Shown one piece after another: positions 34,603-44,137 of a stretch of 59,596 bases of DNA. Both the position numbers and the translations under genes were made by a program. Positions within the stretch are counted from its first letter, which is position 1, and each line of letters starts with the position of its first letter. Source of the DNA: an uncultured Cryomorphaceae bacterium (GTDB lineage Bacteria > Bacteroidota > Bacteroidia > Flavobacteriales > Schleiferiaceae); assembly GCA_913060465.1 (NCBI GenBank), contig CAJXTR010000002.1, positions 1 through 59,596 of the forward strand, read 5' to 3'. The notes under the pieces were generated by a model. It saw only the letters and a program-made list of their open reading frames with translations. It did no database searches and was not told where the DNA came from.

Positions 34603-37600
34603 TTGGAATTAGCGGATTTACTCTCGCATTACTCAGACCACCCCTTAGTTGATGCCCTCGCCTCAGCGGCAACTTCGCAGCAGATTCAATCTATTGGATA
34701 CCGCACAGCGGGTAGTTCGCACACGGCCCTTTTAGCCGCAGCTGCCTATGTTCGAACGGGCACTACCCAATTACTCATTGCAGAAAGTAAAGAGCAGGCC
34801 GCCTACCTTCAAAACGACCTTGAGAAGCTTCTAGGCAAGACGCCGTGTTACTTCTACCCTGCCTCTTACCGTCGTCCCTACGAGGTCGAGCAAACCGACA
34901 ACGCGAATGTATTGCTGCGCGCAGAGGTGCTGAACCATTTATCGAGTCGACGCAAAGCACCGCTGGTCATTACGTTCACCGAGGCCTTATTTGAAAAGGT
35001 GGTGACCAAAAAGGAATTGGAAACCAACACCCTCAAACTTCACGTCGGCGAGAAAATCAGCATTGACTTCCTCAACGAGACGCTTTTCGAATACCGTTTT
35101 GAACGTGTAGATTTTGTCACTTCACCGGGCCAATTCTCCGTGCGCGGCGGCATCGTCGACATCTTCTCGTTCTCCAAGGAAAACCCATACCGCATCGAAT
35201 TCTTTGATGATGAGGTCGAAAGCATACGTTACTTTGATATCGAAACCCAACGCACCATAGGCAAAGCATCTAAAATGAGCATCGTGCCTAACGTTGAGAA
35301 TAAAACCTTCCTCGAAGCACGTGCCCCCTTCCTTTCCTACCTCCCAAAAGACACACAACTCTGGATCAACACCCCGTCGCTTTTAGTCGCCGGTCTGGAC
35401 CGATTAATGGACCTCGCCGAGCAAGCTTACAGCAATCTCGCCGATAACATCACCCGTGCCACCCCCGAAGAACTATTCGTTTCGGGCGATGCCTTCAAAC
35501 GACTGTTAATGGAATACAGCCGTGTGGAATACGGTAAGGCAGAATGGCATACAACTACTATTGAGAGTACTGCGCTGCCACAAAGAGCCTTCAACAAGGA
35601 CTTCCATCTGCTCGCACAGACCCTTATCGATGCCAACGACCGCAACATCCTACCAGTATTGATGTGCGCCAACGAAAAGCAGGTGAACCGCTTTGAAACC
35701 ATTTTCGAAGACCTCCAACTGCAGCCCAATTACAAGACTACAGAGATTGCTTTGCACGAAGGGTTTGAAGACCCTCAATCAGGACTCTACCTCTATACAG
35801 ATCATCAGATTTTTGATCGCTACCAACGCTTTACCATTAAAAATGGTGCTCAGAAAAAGCAAGCCATTACCCTCGAGCAACTCAACGCACTTGAGTTCGG
35901 CGACTTTGTTACCCACGTCGATCACGGAGTCGGCAAATTTGGCGGTCTGCAAAAAATAGACAACAATGGCACCATACAAGAAGCCATCAAACTGATCTAC
36001 CGCGACAACGATATCCTGTATGTGAGCATTCACAGCTTGCATAAAATCAGCAAATACAACGGTAAAGACGGTACCGCGCCATCGCTGAATAAACTTGGCA
36101 GCCCGCAATGGCAAAACCTCAAGAAGAAAACTAAGGCCCGCGTCAAGCAGATTGCCTTTGATTTGATTCAGCTCTATGCCAAGCGCCGCGAAGCCGTAGG
36201 ATTTCAATGTGCACCAGACGGCTACCTACAGCACGAGCTCGAAGCGAGCTTCCTCTACGAGGACACGCCTGACCAACTTACCGCAACCGAGGCCGTTAAA
36301 AAAGATATGGAGGGCACCATTCCTATGGACCGCCTCATCTGTGGCGATGTGGGTTTTGGAAAAACAGAAATAGCCATTCGCGCGGCATTTAAAGCCGTAG
36401 CTAATGGAAAGCAAGTGGCCATTCTTGTCCCAACCACCGTATTGGCCTTCCAACACTTCAAGACCTTCAGCAAGCGCCTCGAAGGCTTCCCCGTAACAGT
36501 AGATTATATCAATAGATTCCGCACAGCTAAGCAACAGCGCGAGACCTTAGCCGGTCTGAAATCTGGAAAAATTGACATCGTCATAGGAACGCACAAACTG
36601 GTTAGCAGCAGCGTAGAATACAAGGATCTTGGACTACTCATTATTGATGAGGAGCAGAAATTCGGCGTTGCCGTGAAAGATAAAATCAAGACGCTCAAGG
36701 TCAATATTGACACGCTTACCTTGACCGCCACTCCTATTCCGCGCACTTTGCAGTTCTCTCTCATGGCCGCTCGCGATTTAAGTGTGATGACCACGCCACC
36801 ACCGAACCGACAGCCCATCGAAACGGAAATAATCGGCTTCAATGAGGAGGCCATTCGCGATTCCATTAGTTATGAAATCCAACGTGGTGGGCAGGTGTTT
36901 TTCATTAATAACAGAGTCAGCAACATTCAGGAGGTAGCTGGCATGATTCAACGCTTGGTTCCTGATGCCAATATTGCTATTGGCCACGGACAAATGGACG
37001 GCAAAAAGCTGGAAAAAATCATGCTTGACTTCATGGATGGCAAATACGACGTGCTCGTTGCTACCTCCATTATTGAAAGCGGACTGGATGTTCCAAACGC
37101 CAACACCATTATCATTAATAACGCCAACCATTTCGGCATGAGTGACTTGCACCAAATGCGCGGTCGCGTAGGCCGTTCTAACAAAAAGGCATTCTGTAAA
37201 CTCATCAGTCCTCCGCTGCATTCGTTAACTGATGAAGCCCGTAAACGCCTACAAGCGCTAGAGCAATTCACGGATCTTGGTAGTGGATTTAAAATCGCCA
37301 TGAAAGACCTCGAGATTCGCGGCGCAGGGGATTTGCTTGGCGGCGAACAAAGTGGATTTATTTCCGAGATGGGCTTTGACACCTATCAAAAGATCTTAGC
37401 AGAAGCGGTTAAAGAACTCAAGGAGAATGAATTTAAAGAGCTCTATGACAACCCGGATAAGAGCAAAGGGTCCGATTTTGTGGACGATGTCCAGATAGAT
37501 ACCGACATGGCCATTCACATCCCGGACCACTATGTAAACAACATCGAGGAACGCCTCAAACTATACCAACGCCTTGGCTCTTTAGAGCAAGAGGACGAGC

Positions 37601-37950
37601 TCTTGGCCTTCGAAATGGAATTAGAAGATCGCTTTGGCCCGCTTCCCAAGCAAGTCATGGACCTTATCTACAGTGTTAGAATCAAGTGGACTGCTAAACA
37701 CATTGGGTTCTCAAAACTCATTATCAAAAGCGGTAAACTGATCGGTCATTTTGCAGCCGAGAACAACAGTGAATACTACCAGCTGCCAATCTTCTCCGCC
37801 CTATTGAGTTATTTAAAGACGCAACCAAGAACCGTTCAAGTCAAGCAGAAAAACGACAAACTCACCTTTGTCGTGCAGAACATTTCGTCCTTGAGCGCCG
37901 TTTATGACGTATTGCAAAACATTACCCAACTCGAATCAACCTCTGCATGA
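34603..37950 (+). CDS. mfd: Transcription-repair coupling factor Mfd
   Basis: 1115 residues. Removes stalled RNA polymerase and recruits excision repair. Domains: UvrB-like N-terminal region (about 1-400), RNA polymerase-interaction domain with FGDFVTHVDHGVGKFGG (about 425-490), translocase with Walker A GDVGFGKTEIA and LLIIDEEQKFGV, helicase motifs TLTATPIPRTL and RGRVGRS, and TRCF C-terminal domain (about 980-1080). The start is TTG 34603, three bases after fbp; no in-frame ATG occurs near the family N terminus. Confident. Confidence 0.95.
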   Translation: MELADLLSHYSDHPLVDALASAATSQQIQSIGYRTAGSSHTALLAAAAYVRTGTTQLLIAESKEQAAYLQNDLEKLLGKTPCYFYPASYRRPYEVEQTDNANVLLRAEVLNHLSSRRKAPLVITFTEALFEKVVTKKELETNTLKLHVGEKISIDFLNETLFEYRFERVDFVTSPGQFSVRGGIVDIFSFSKENPYRIEFFDDEVESIRYFDIETQRTIGKASKMSIVPNVENKTFLEARAPFLSYLPKDTQLWINTPSLLVAGLDRLMDLAEQAYSNLADNITRATPEELFVSGDAFKRLLMEYSRVEYGKAEWHTTTIESTALPQRAFNKDFHLLAQTLIDANDRNILPVLMCANEKQVNRFETIFEDLQLQPNYKTTEIALHEGFEDPQSGLYLYTDHQIFDRYQRFTIKNGAQKKQAITLEQLNALEFGDFVTHVDHGVGKFGGLQKIDNNGTIQEAIKLIYRDNDILYVSIHSLHKISKYNGKDGTAPSLNKLGSPQWQNLKKKTKARVKQIAFDLIQLYAKRREAVGFQCAPDGYLQHELEASFLYEDTPDQLTATEAVKKDMEGTIPMDRLICGDVGFGKTEIAIRAAFKAVANGKQVAILVPTTVLAFQHFKTFSKRLEGFPVTVDYINRFRTAKQQRETLAGLKSGKIDIVIGTHKLVSSSVEYKDLGLLIIDEEQKFGVAVKDKIKTLKVNIDTLTLTATPIPRTLQFSLMAARDLSVMTTPPPNRQPIETEIIGFNEEAIRDSISYEIQRGGQVFFINNRVSNIQEVAGMIQRLVPDANIAIGHGQMDGKKLEKIMLDFMDGKYDVLVATSIIESGLDVPNANTIIINNANHFGMSDLHQMRGRVGRSNKKAFCKLISPPLHSLTDEARKRLQALEQFTDLGSGFKIAMKDLEIRGAGDLLGGEQSGFISEMGFDTYQKILAEAVKELKENEFKELYDNPDKSKGSDFVDDVQIDTDMAIHIPDHYVNNIEERLKLYQRLGSLEQEDELLAFEMELEDRFGPLPKQVMDLIYSVRIKWTAKHIGFSKLIIKSGKLIGHFAAENNSEYYQLPIFSALLSYLKTQPRTVQVKQKNDKLTFVVQNISSLSAVYDVLQNITQLESTSA

Positions 37951-38591
37951 GTACCACTGTAAGCACATACGTAGATGCTAAACTGAATGAATTGGCCAAT
38001 AGCCGTAGCCATTTTGAAAAGCTCTTTTATTTCCTTGAAGACGAGGAGCTACTCTTCATCCCGGAAGGGGAGCTGTGGTCAGCCATAGAATGCATTGAAC
38101 ACATCAATAATGTGAATGAGGTTTACCTGCCTCAGCTCACCAAGATTTGTCAGCTTGAAAATGCCAAGGAACGTGAATCATTAACCCTATCAGGATTTCA
38201 AAAATGGGTAGGCAATAAGATGGCACCACTCTCTTCGGCCGGTTCCAAGGTGCCAGCACCTAAGTCAATTCAGCCGAGACGGCTTCGAAACCCAGACCTT
38301 AAGATTGCCCCACAAAAGGTCATGGAAAACTTCATTAGCGACCTCAGCCAGCTTGAGAAAATCATTCGCATCATTCCACACAGTAAAGAACTTAGCAATG
38401 CACGTGTTCAATCGGTCGTTCCTGCGGTCAAACTCAAAGCGCTTACTGCCATTGAGATCTTAGTGCCACATATTCAGCGACACATGGAACAAGCCCAACG
38501 CATCCTAGAAGGCGGCCGTAATGCAAAGCTCGAGGCGGAAGCCAACAAGAATCCAGATCTAATCTACCCCACCGCTCCAACGAAGGAGTAA
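37947..38591 (+). CDS. DinB-like (DinB_2) four-helix protein
   Basis: 214 residues. Seen: LWSAIECIEHINNVNEVYLPQL, the helix carrying the WS...EHI pattern of the DinB/YfiT superfamily, and a later helix with ILVPHIQRHMEQAQRIL, giving the three-His-type metal positions partly (His and Glu visible). These proteins are thiol-dependent transferases or metal-binding enzymes of unclear substrates. ATGA overlap with mfd suggests co-expression, but a repair role is not implied. The bidirectional terminator follows. Confidence 0.72.
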   Translation: MSTTVSTYVDAKLNELANSRSHFEKLFYFLEDEELLFIPEGELWSAIECIEHINNVNEVYLPQLTKICQLENAKERESLTLSGFQKWVGNKMAPLSSAGSKVPAPKSIQPRRLRNPDLKIAPQKVMENFISDLSQLEKIIRIIPHSKELSNARVQSVVPAVKLKALTAIEILVPHIQRHMEQAQRILEGGRNAKLEAEANKNPDLIYPTAPTKE

Positions 38592-38610
38592 GGAAAATTT
38601 TCAACCCATA

Positions 38611-38645
38611 AAAAACCCCCTGCGGCTGCGCCGCAGGGGGTTTTT
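38611..38645. terminator. Bidirectional terminator between dinB-like and porP genes
   Basis: AAAAACCCCCTGCGGC and GCCGCAGGGGGTTTTT form a perfect sixteen-base stem with loop TGC. A/T flanks give T runs on both strands, so it ends the converging fbp-mfd-dinB and porP transcripts. Confidence 0.93.
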
Positions 38646-38665
38646 AGTGCCGTAATTTTTTCGGC

Positions 38666-40189
38666 TTACATCACCTTGATCCACAACTTGCCGTTGTATT
38701 GACCATTGAAACCAGTCTCTTGCGCATATTTAGCTGCTTCGTAGTTGTCAAACTTCAAGAGGAATACATAGTACATGTTATTCTTTGGGTCTTGGAAAAT
38801 ATCAGAAGCAATGCCTTGCTGCTTGAGCTTGTTTTGAAGCTTAGCCGCATTGTTGCTTGAACCAAAAACACCTGCTGTAACATAGTAACCCGAAGATCCG
38901 GCTTGTACATTACCTGCATACTGGTTAGGGTCGTACCCTTTAATGTTGCTCTTCACATTACCACCTTGAGGAGTAGTTGGGAAGTTTGACGCAGAATTAT
39001 TGTCATTTCCAGAATTTGGAAGACGAATGTTCATACCGTTACCAGAACCATTACCGCCCATAGCACCGCCATTCTGGCCATTGCTAGCAGATGCATCTGC
39101 TGCTGCTTGGGCTGCTGCTTCCGTAAGCTCGCCTTTCATTGCATCTTTCTCCGCATCGAACATCTCTTTCTGTTGTGCTGAGATTTCGTCTTTGAATTCA
39201 TCTAGACGGTCGTTCAAAAGATCTTCTAAATCTTCTGTTGAACGGCGTTGACGGTCTTTCAACTTTTTCAACTCATTCTCAAGACGTTTGTCCTTTTTAC
39301 TTTCACCAAAGGTGTAACGCAACATGAATTCATGAGAATTACCCAAAGCAAAACCATAGGTATTCAGAGAGAAGTCATAGGCGTATCCCATGGTGATATT
39401 CTCTGTCAAGTGAAGACCTGTATTCGCCGTAACCGCATACGATGAGCGGTATGCTGCACCGATGTAGAAATATTCTTTATGGTTGAACATCAACCCTGCA
39501 TCCACTTGCGGGATGGTCACCTCGTTTGCACGTACAGTTACGAAAGGACTCAACGTCATCAAACCTTTCTGCAATTGAACATCGTACTGTGTGTTCACCA
39601 CATAGTGACGCATGTAGTGGTACTGCATTGGCCCTAGGTAGTTGTCTGAGAAATCAACTTTCGGCGCAAGTAAGTTAGGTACAGCAGCACCGAAGCTGAA
39701 ATCGCCAAACTGTAGATTGAAACCGAAGTTCAGGTCAAACTTACCCGTGTTCATTGCGCTAAAAAGCACCGGGTCCAATTCATCCGGTACGCGAATCCCC
39801 GCAACATTGATATTGTTGTTCACGTAACCAGCACCCAAACCTAAGCTAAGGCTGTTCTTATCCGTGAACTTCACGTGCCAAGCATACGAGCCATAGAAAC
39901 CAGAACGTGCTACGATGTCCGTTTGATCATTGAAGGCATAGCCGCTATATCCAAACTTCAGATCATCACGGTTACCATTAAACGCCATAAACTGTGTTTC
40001 CGGCGCACCCTGGATATCTGTCCATTGGCGGCGGTTCAACACAGAGATTTCTGTTTTCCCTTCAATCCCGCTATAGGCAGGGTTAAAGAGATATGCAGTA
40101 TTCAAATAGTTCGAAATAAGCGGGAGCTGCTGGGCTTGTGCTGTCCATCCACCCAATACTACTGCGCTAAGTACAAATAACTTTTTCAT
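38666..40189 (-). CDS. PorP/SprF-type outer-membrane protein fused to a C-terminal SPOR domain
   Basis: 507 residues. Signal peptide MKKLFVLSAVVLGGWTAQAQ, then the PorP/SprF hallmark YLFNPAYSGIEGKTEISVLNRRQWTDIQGAP and barrel strands to about residue 295. A charged coiled coil (about 300-355), an Asn/Gly/Ser-rich linker (about 365-430) and a C-terminal SPOR-like domain with GYYVTAGVFGSSNNAAKLQNKL follow. PorP-like proteins serve type IX secretion by anchoring or displaying partner proteins with type B sorting domains. The SPOR domain would bind glycan strands and tether it to the wall. Paired two bases upstream with its likely client gene. Confidence 0.85.
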   Translation of the reverse strand: MKKLFVLSAVVLGGWTAQAQQLPLISNYLNTAYLFNPAYSGIEGKTEISVLNRRQWTDIQGAPETQFMAFNGNRDDLKFGYSGYAFNDQTDIVARSGFYGSYAWHVKFTDKNSLSLGLGAGYVNNNINVAGIRVPDELDPVLFSAMNTGKFDLNFGFNLQFGDFSFGAAVPNLLAPKVDFSDNYLGPMQYHYMRHYVVNTQYDVQLQKGLMTLSPFVTVRANEVTIPQVDAGLMFNHKEYFYIGAAYRSSYAVTANTGLHLTENITMGYAYDFSLNTYGFALGNSHEFMLRYTFGESKKDKRLENELKKLKDRQRRSTEDLEDLLNDRLDEFKDEISAQQKEMFDAEKDAMKGELTEAAAQAAADASASNGQNGGAMGGNGSGNGMNIRLPNSGNDNNSASNFPTTPQGGNVKSNIKGYDPNQYAGNVQAGSSGYYVTAGVFGSSNNAAKLQNKLKQQGIASDIFQDPKNNMYYVFLLKFDNYEAAKYAQETGFNGQYNGKLWIKVM

Positions 40190-40191
40190 GA

Positions 40192-42192
40192 TTAGATGTT
40201 GTTTAAGACAGTCACTGCCGATTTAACTCTGATTTCATTATTGTGGGTCAATACGAAGTAGTACGTTCCATCATCTAGTTTAGCACCACCATCGGTCGTA
40301 CCGCCCCAGGCGTTGTTGTACACTTCCTGATTGTATACCGGAGTTCCCCAACGGGTATATACGGTAAACTCACATGGATCACCATTGGTGATGCCGCTTA
40401 GGTCAAGCACATCGTTCATACCATCACCGTTAGGAGTAATGACGTTCTGAATATTGCCGTATGTGTTCGCGTAGATTACAACAGAATCAAGCTCTTTAAC
40501 AAAGACCTGAATGCTAGCTGTATCAGTACATCCGTTGATGTCCTCTACTTGGATATAGTATGTAGTAGTATCTGCGGTTGGTAGAGCCAAGGTAGAAGCA
40601 CCATGTTGATTGCTAAAGGTCGATGGCGCGTCCGCAAACCAGTAAAAGGATGTCCCTCCAGTAGCAGAAAGCGTAGTATTATCACCAGGGCTGATGATCT
40701 GTGGTGAGGCCGTGGCTGTTGCAACTACCGCGTAGTTGTAAATGTCCAAGGTATCGTAGGTCTTACAAGAATTTATGCCTGTAGCTTCGATAATATATTG
40801 TCCAGGTTGAGAAAGATAGTTTTGGCCTCCAACCCAAAGACCACCGTTCCAAGAATAGGATAAGGCATTACTCACCACACTCACTAAAACACTATCATAC
40901 ACACATATACCCAATGAATCCCCTGGCTGAATAGCCAAGGTCGGGAAGTTCACAAATTCAACAGTCGTTTCATTCGTTATGTATGTACAAGTTTCATTAG
41001 TAAGTACCAAACGGTAATCCGCAGTATCCGCCACAATAGAGGTATCAACTGTCAACCACGGCATGGTATCGTTTGCCAAGTTCAACCAGCTACCGCTACC
41101 TGAAGGATAGGCAACTTGCCATTGGTATTCCCAAGTCGAGTTTAAAACAGTATCCGTAGCAGTTAAACGTGTTGAATCTGTCAAACACAATGTAGTCTTT
41201 GGCAACACCTGCCAAGCCCATGGCTGAACCACTACATTCGTTGCTGGCACAGTATCCACAATTACCGTGAACACATCACTAGTATCCGCACAACCACCTG
41301 GATCAGAGGTCACGACCAAGTACCAAGTACCAGTAGTGTCCACATCAATAGTTGGAAGCGTATCCCCAATTAGTGGGTACATCACTGGCTGACCGAAGAT
41401 GTTTAAACTATCATCCTTCAACCATTGGTATTTGTAATCATTGATACCAGGAGAAAGGAAACTGAAGTGCTCCAAGGTCGCGATTGTACCCTTACACATG
41501 CGAATGCTATCCATTCCAACATAGTTGATACCTGCTCCACCATTTGCGAATACATCAGCCGGTGGAAGATAGGAATTTGCAATGGTATCGGTCGATGTTG
41601 CATCACATAAGTTCGAGCTTACCTCAACTGCGTACGCACCACTTGCAATCACGAATAAACTATCATCCGTCTCACCAGCCATCGGCGCGCCACCTTGCAA
41701 CCACTGATAAGTGTAGGATTGACCTGCAGGTGGAGCATTGGCTACAAGAATTGCAGTATCCCCTTCACAAAAGGTAATCTCTCCGTTTTTATCAAACCAC
41801 TGAAATGCGGTAATGGATGTATTAGGGTTAGCTCCGATAATCACATTTGAGATGGTATCTGAAATGCGTACTGGGTTCGATGAAACTAAACGGAAGCTAT
41901 ACACACCTTGTGTTGCGGTGGCTGGAACAAGGACATCTATGTTGTTTCCAGTGCTTACACCGTAAGCGAGAAGGGATGTAGTATTGACGAAATTTCCTGT
42001 GAAAGCCCCGCTGCTGTTACTCATTTCCACAGAGAACGTATTGCCTACGTTATAGGGAGAGGTAATGTCAAAGGAAAATACAATGGTATCCTCTTGACAG
42101 GCTTGCAAACTGAGCGATGCATTGCTTGTGCTTTGTGCCACGGCAGTTGCCGCGAAGAACAAGGATGCAAATGAGAGTAAAAGTTTTCTCAT
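40192..42192 (-). CDS. Secreted protein with type IX type B (gliding-motility) C-terminal sorting domain
   Basis: 666 residues from ATG 42192 (signal peptide MRKLLLSFASLFFAATAVAQ); the frame reaches 42261 but without a leader-like start. The body has beta-sandwich, Ig/PKD-like repeats with Cys pairs and Thr/Asp-rich strands. The last about 85 residues contain NVITPNGDGMNDVLDL and RWGTPVYN...NAWGGTTDGG...LDDGTYYFVL, the CHU_C/gliding C-terminal domain. Type B clients are usually encoded next to a PorP/SprF gene, as here (two bases apart). Likely a cell-surface adhesin or display protein; ligand unknown. Confidence 0.88.
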   Translation of the reverse strand: MRKLLLSFASLFFAATAVAQSTSNASLSLQACQEDTIVFSFDITSPYNVGNTFSVEMSNSSGAFTGNFVNTTSLLAYGVSTGNNIDVLVPATATQGVYSFRLVSSNPVRISDTISNVIIGANPNTSITAFQWFDKNGEITFCEGDTAILVANAPPAGQSYTYQWLQGGAPMAGETDDSLFVIASGAYAVEVSSNLCDATSTDTIANSYLPPADVFANGGAGINYVGMDSIRMCKGTIATLEHFSFLSPGINDYKYQWLKDDSLNIFGQPVMYPLIGDTLPTIDVDTTGTWYLVVTSDPGGCADTSDVFTVIVDTVPATNVVVQPWAWQVLPKTTLCLTDSTRLTATDTVLNSTWEYQWQVAYPSGSGSWLNLANDTMPWLTVDTSIVADTADYRLVLTNETCTYITNETTVEFVNFPTLAIQPGDSLGICVYDSVLVSVVSNALSYSWNGGLWVGGQNYLSQPGQYIIEATGINSCKTYDTLDIYNYAVVATATASPQIISPGDNTTLSATGGTSFYWFADAPSTFSNQHGASTLALPTADTTTYYIQVEDINGCTDTASIQVFVKELDSVVIYANTYGNIQNVITPNGDGMNDVLDLSGITNGDPCEFTVYTRWGTPVYNQEVYNNAWGGTTDGGAKLDDGTYYFVLTHNNEIRVKSAVTVLNNI

Positions 42193-42216
42193 GTTACTGT
42201 TTTGTGTTAAACCATA

Positions 42217-42231
42217 GCGCAGTAAATGCGC
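42217..42231. repeat. Short perfect hairpin in the divergent gap
   Basis: GCGCA-GTAAA-TGCGC, five-base arms, between the type B secreted protein gene (minus) and the GAF gene (plus). It may act in either 5' leader or as an operator. Confidence 0.35.
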
Positions 42232-42316
42232 ATTGTTGCTAATTTCGCCATTGCACAGCAATTACCGTGCTACGTTTACTCATTAAAAAGAGGATTCTAT
42301 CAACAATTCAAGCATT

Positions 42317-42775
42317 ATGACCCAAAATCAAGTCGAAAGCATCCAATCAGCGATTTCAGCGCTGCAAAATTTGAGCGGAAAAGCCCTCCAAGAGGCGGTG
42401 GTTCAGGTGTTGGATCGCGAGGTGAAATATTACAATTGGACGGGATTTTATTTCATGAATGATGAGAAGCAGCAATTGGAGATTGGACCCTATGTAGGCG
42501 CCTACACCGACCATACCGTTATTCCTTATGGACGCGGCATATGTGGGCAAGTTGCCGTGAGCGGAAAGACCTTCGAAGTGCCGGATGTTCATGCGCAAGA
42601 CAACTACCTAGCATGCAGTTTAGAGACGAAAAGCGAGATTGTTGTGCCCATGTACGCAGGAGATAAACTGGTCGGGCAACTGGATATAGATTCGCACGAA
42701 TTGGACCCGTTTACAAAGGAGGATCATGTATTGCTAGACTGGGTCGTTGCTTTTGTTGCGGACCGATTAAGCTAA
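42317..42775 (+). CDS. GAF-domain protein, free methionine-(R)-sulfoxide reductase-like
   Basis: 152 residues, a single GAF domain. Seen: NWTGFYFMND, IPYGRGICGQVAVSGKTFEVPDV with Cys76, and YLACSLETKSEIVVPM with Cys100. In fRMsr (E. coli YebR) the matching cysteines are 94 and 118, with identical spacing of 24. The third family Cys (84 in YebR) is absent here. It probably reduces free methionine-R-sulfoxide, with Cys100 catalytic and Cys76 resolving. It converges on the ABC permease gene, two bases away. Confidence 0.8.
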   Translation: MTQNQVESIQSAISALQNLSGKALQEAVVQVLDREVKYYNWTGFYFMNDEKQQLEIGPYVGAYTDHTVIPYGRGICGQVAVSGKTFEVPDVHAQDNYLACSLETKSEIVVPMYAGDKLVGQLDIDSHELDPFTKEDHVLLDWVVAFVADRLS

Positions 42776-42777
42776 GC

Positions 42778-44052
42778 CTAACTCTGCATTCGAATCGCGT
42801 CCACAGGGTTTAATCGGGCTGCCATCCAAGCAGGAACCAGGCCTGAAACCAGGCCAATACTGGCACTTAAACCAAGGCCCAGTGCGATGTTGTACAGGCT
42901 TAGGAATATCTCGAGATCGAAAGCCTTAGCTGCGATATAGGCCGCTGCACCCACGAGAACCAATCCGGCCGCACCACCCAGTAAACAAAGCACAACGGAT
43001 TCAGTAAGGAATTGGGCCAAAATGATGAAGTCCTTCGCACCCAAGGCCTTTTGTATCCCAATCTCGTTAGTTCGCTCGCGAACACTCACGAACATGATGT
43101 TCGCAATCCCGAATCCACCGACCAAAATGGAAAACATACCAATAATGGTCCCCATTACGCCCAATGCTCCAAAAAGGCTATCCAACTGATTTGAAATGAG
43201 CGATGGATCATTCAACGCGAAGTTATCATCCGCACCCGGACGCAATCTTCTGATGGAACGCATGATTCCGGTTAATTCATCTTTTAATTGGGCAATGGAA
43301 ACTCCTTCTTTGGCGCTAACCATGATCACATTGCTGTCGCTTTTATCCGTATTCACAACCATACGAACTTTCTTAAATGGCACTATAACCATCTTGTCGT
43401 AACTCTGCCCAACGAGACTTTCGCCTACTTTTTCGAATACTCCAATGACCGTTAACTTTTGACCGCTGATCGTGATTCGCTGGCCAATTATTTCCTCTCC
43501 AGGTAAAAAAACCCCCTCGGCAATAGAAGCTCCAATAATACAATAAGGACGACCTGCACTCATCTCGGCCTCCGTGAAATACCTGCCTTGGGCCAATTCA
43601 AAATTCCAAATCTTATTGTACTCAAAAGTTGTCCCTAATACATCCACTCCCGAAGCTGAAAATCCATCGCGCTTCACCGTGGCACCTCCCAAGGAACTTC
43701 CGAAGGCAATGTTCTCCGCGTACTGACTTCTCCTGCGCAAGAGTTCTACCTCACTGTTCAAGGGAACCGGTCGATTCAGGTATTTCCACCAAGCGTATTC
43801 GCCGCCTCCACCCCAAGGCCATTTTTGGACGTAAACCACATTATCACCGAACTGACTAACACTATCTCGGATGTTTTTCTCCAACGAGTCAACGATGCTG
43901 TACACCAAGATGATTGCGAAGATGCCTATGGTAATTCCAAGCAAGGATAAAAACGTGCGTAACTTATTAGTTGCCAATGATATAAAGGCAAATACAAAGC
44001 TCTCTTTTAACAATCGAAGATAGGTGCGCAAAGGGGGATTTATTTCCTTCAA
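42778..44052 (-). CDS. MacB/FtsX-type ABC transporter permease
   Basis: 424 residues. Seen: KESFVFAFISLATNKLRTFLSLLGITIGIFAIILV (first helix, residues about 15-45), a large periplasmic MacB-like domain (about 60-290), and the FtsX core with three helices including NIMFVSVRERTNEIGIQKALGA and LVPAWMAARLNPVDAIR. No ATPase gene is adjacent in the window. Such permeases act in export or mechanotransmission. The longest frame begins with TTG at 44052, but TAATTTTG, a -7 promoter element, overlaps that codon; the true start may be a nearby TTG such as 44031. Confidence 0.88.
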   Translation of the reverse strand: MKEINPPLRTYLRLLKESFVFAFISLATNKLRTFLSLLGITIGIFAIILVYSIVDSLEKNIRDSVSQFGDNVVYVQKWPWGGGGEYAWWKYLNRPVPLNSEVELLRRRSQYAENIAFGSSLGGATVKRDGFSASGVDVLGTTFEYNKIWNFELAQGRYFTEAEMSAGRPYCIIGASIAEGVFLPGEEIIGQRITISGQKLTVIGVFEKVGESLVGQSYDKMVIVPFKKVRMVVNTDKSDSNVIMVSAKEGVSIAQLKDELTGIMRSIRRLRPGADDNFALNDPSLISNQLDSLFGALGVMGTIIGMFSILVGGFGIANIMFVSVRERTNEIGIQKALGAKDFIILAQFLTESVVLCLLGGAAGLVLVGAAAYIAAKAFDLEIFLSLYNIALGLGLSASIGLVSGLVPAWMAARLNPVDAIRMQS

Positions 44053-44057
44053 AATTA
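44050..44057 (-). promoter_or_regulatory. Predicted -7 element for the ABC permease gene
   Basis: On the minus strand TAATTTTG fits TAnnTTTG exactly. It lies over the first possible start codon (TTG 44052), which would then not be transcribed. An inverted repeat AGCGCA-N14-TGCGCT (44057-44082) spans the adjacent divergent gap. Confidence 0.4.
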
Positions 44058-44092
44058 GCGCATTTAATACAGAATCTGCGCTGCGAAAACCT

Positions 44093-44100
44093 TACTTTTG
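44093..44100 (+). promoter_or_regulatory. Predicted -7 element of purH
   Basis: TACTTTTG matches TAnnTTTG exactly, 37 bases before ATG 44138, leaving a leader of about 30 bases. The -33 region is not obvious; an inverted repeat AGCGCA-N14-TGCGCT lies just upstream. Confidence 0.5.
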
Positions 44101-44137
44101 CTCTTTCGCAAAATTTCCATTTAAAACCCTCTGCTTC

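Noticed and set aside
42226-42462. Alternative frame overlapping the GAF gene start
   Set aside because: It covers the real GAF frame in another phase and has no domain features.
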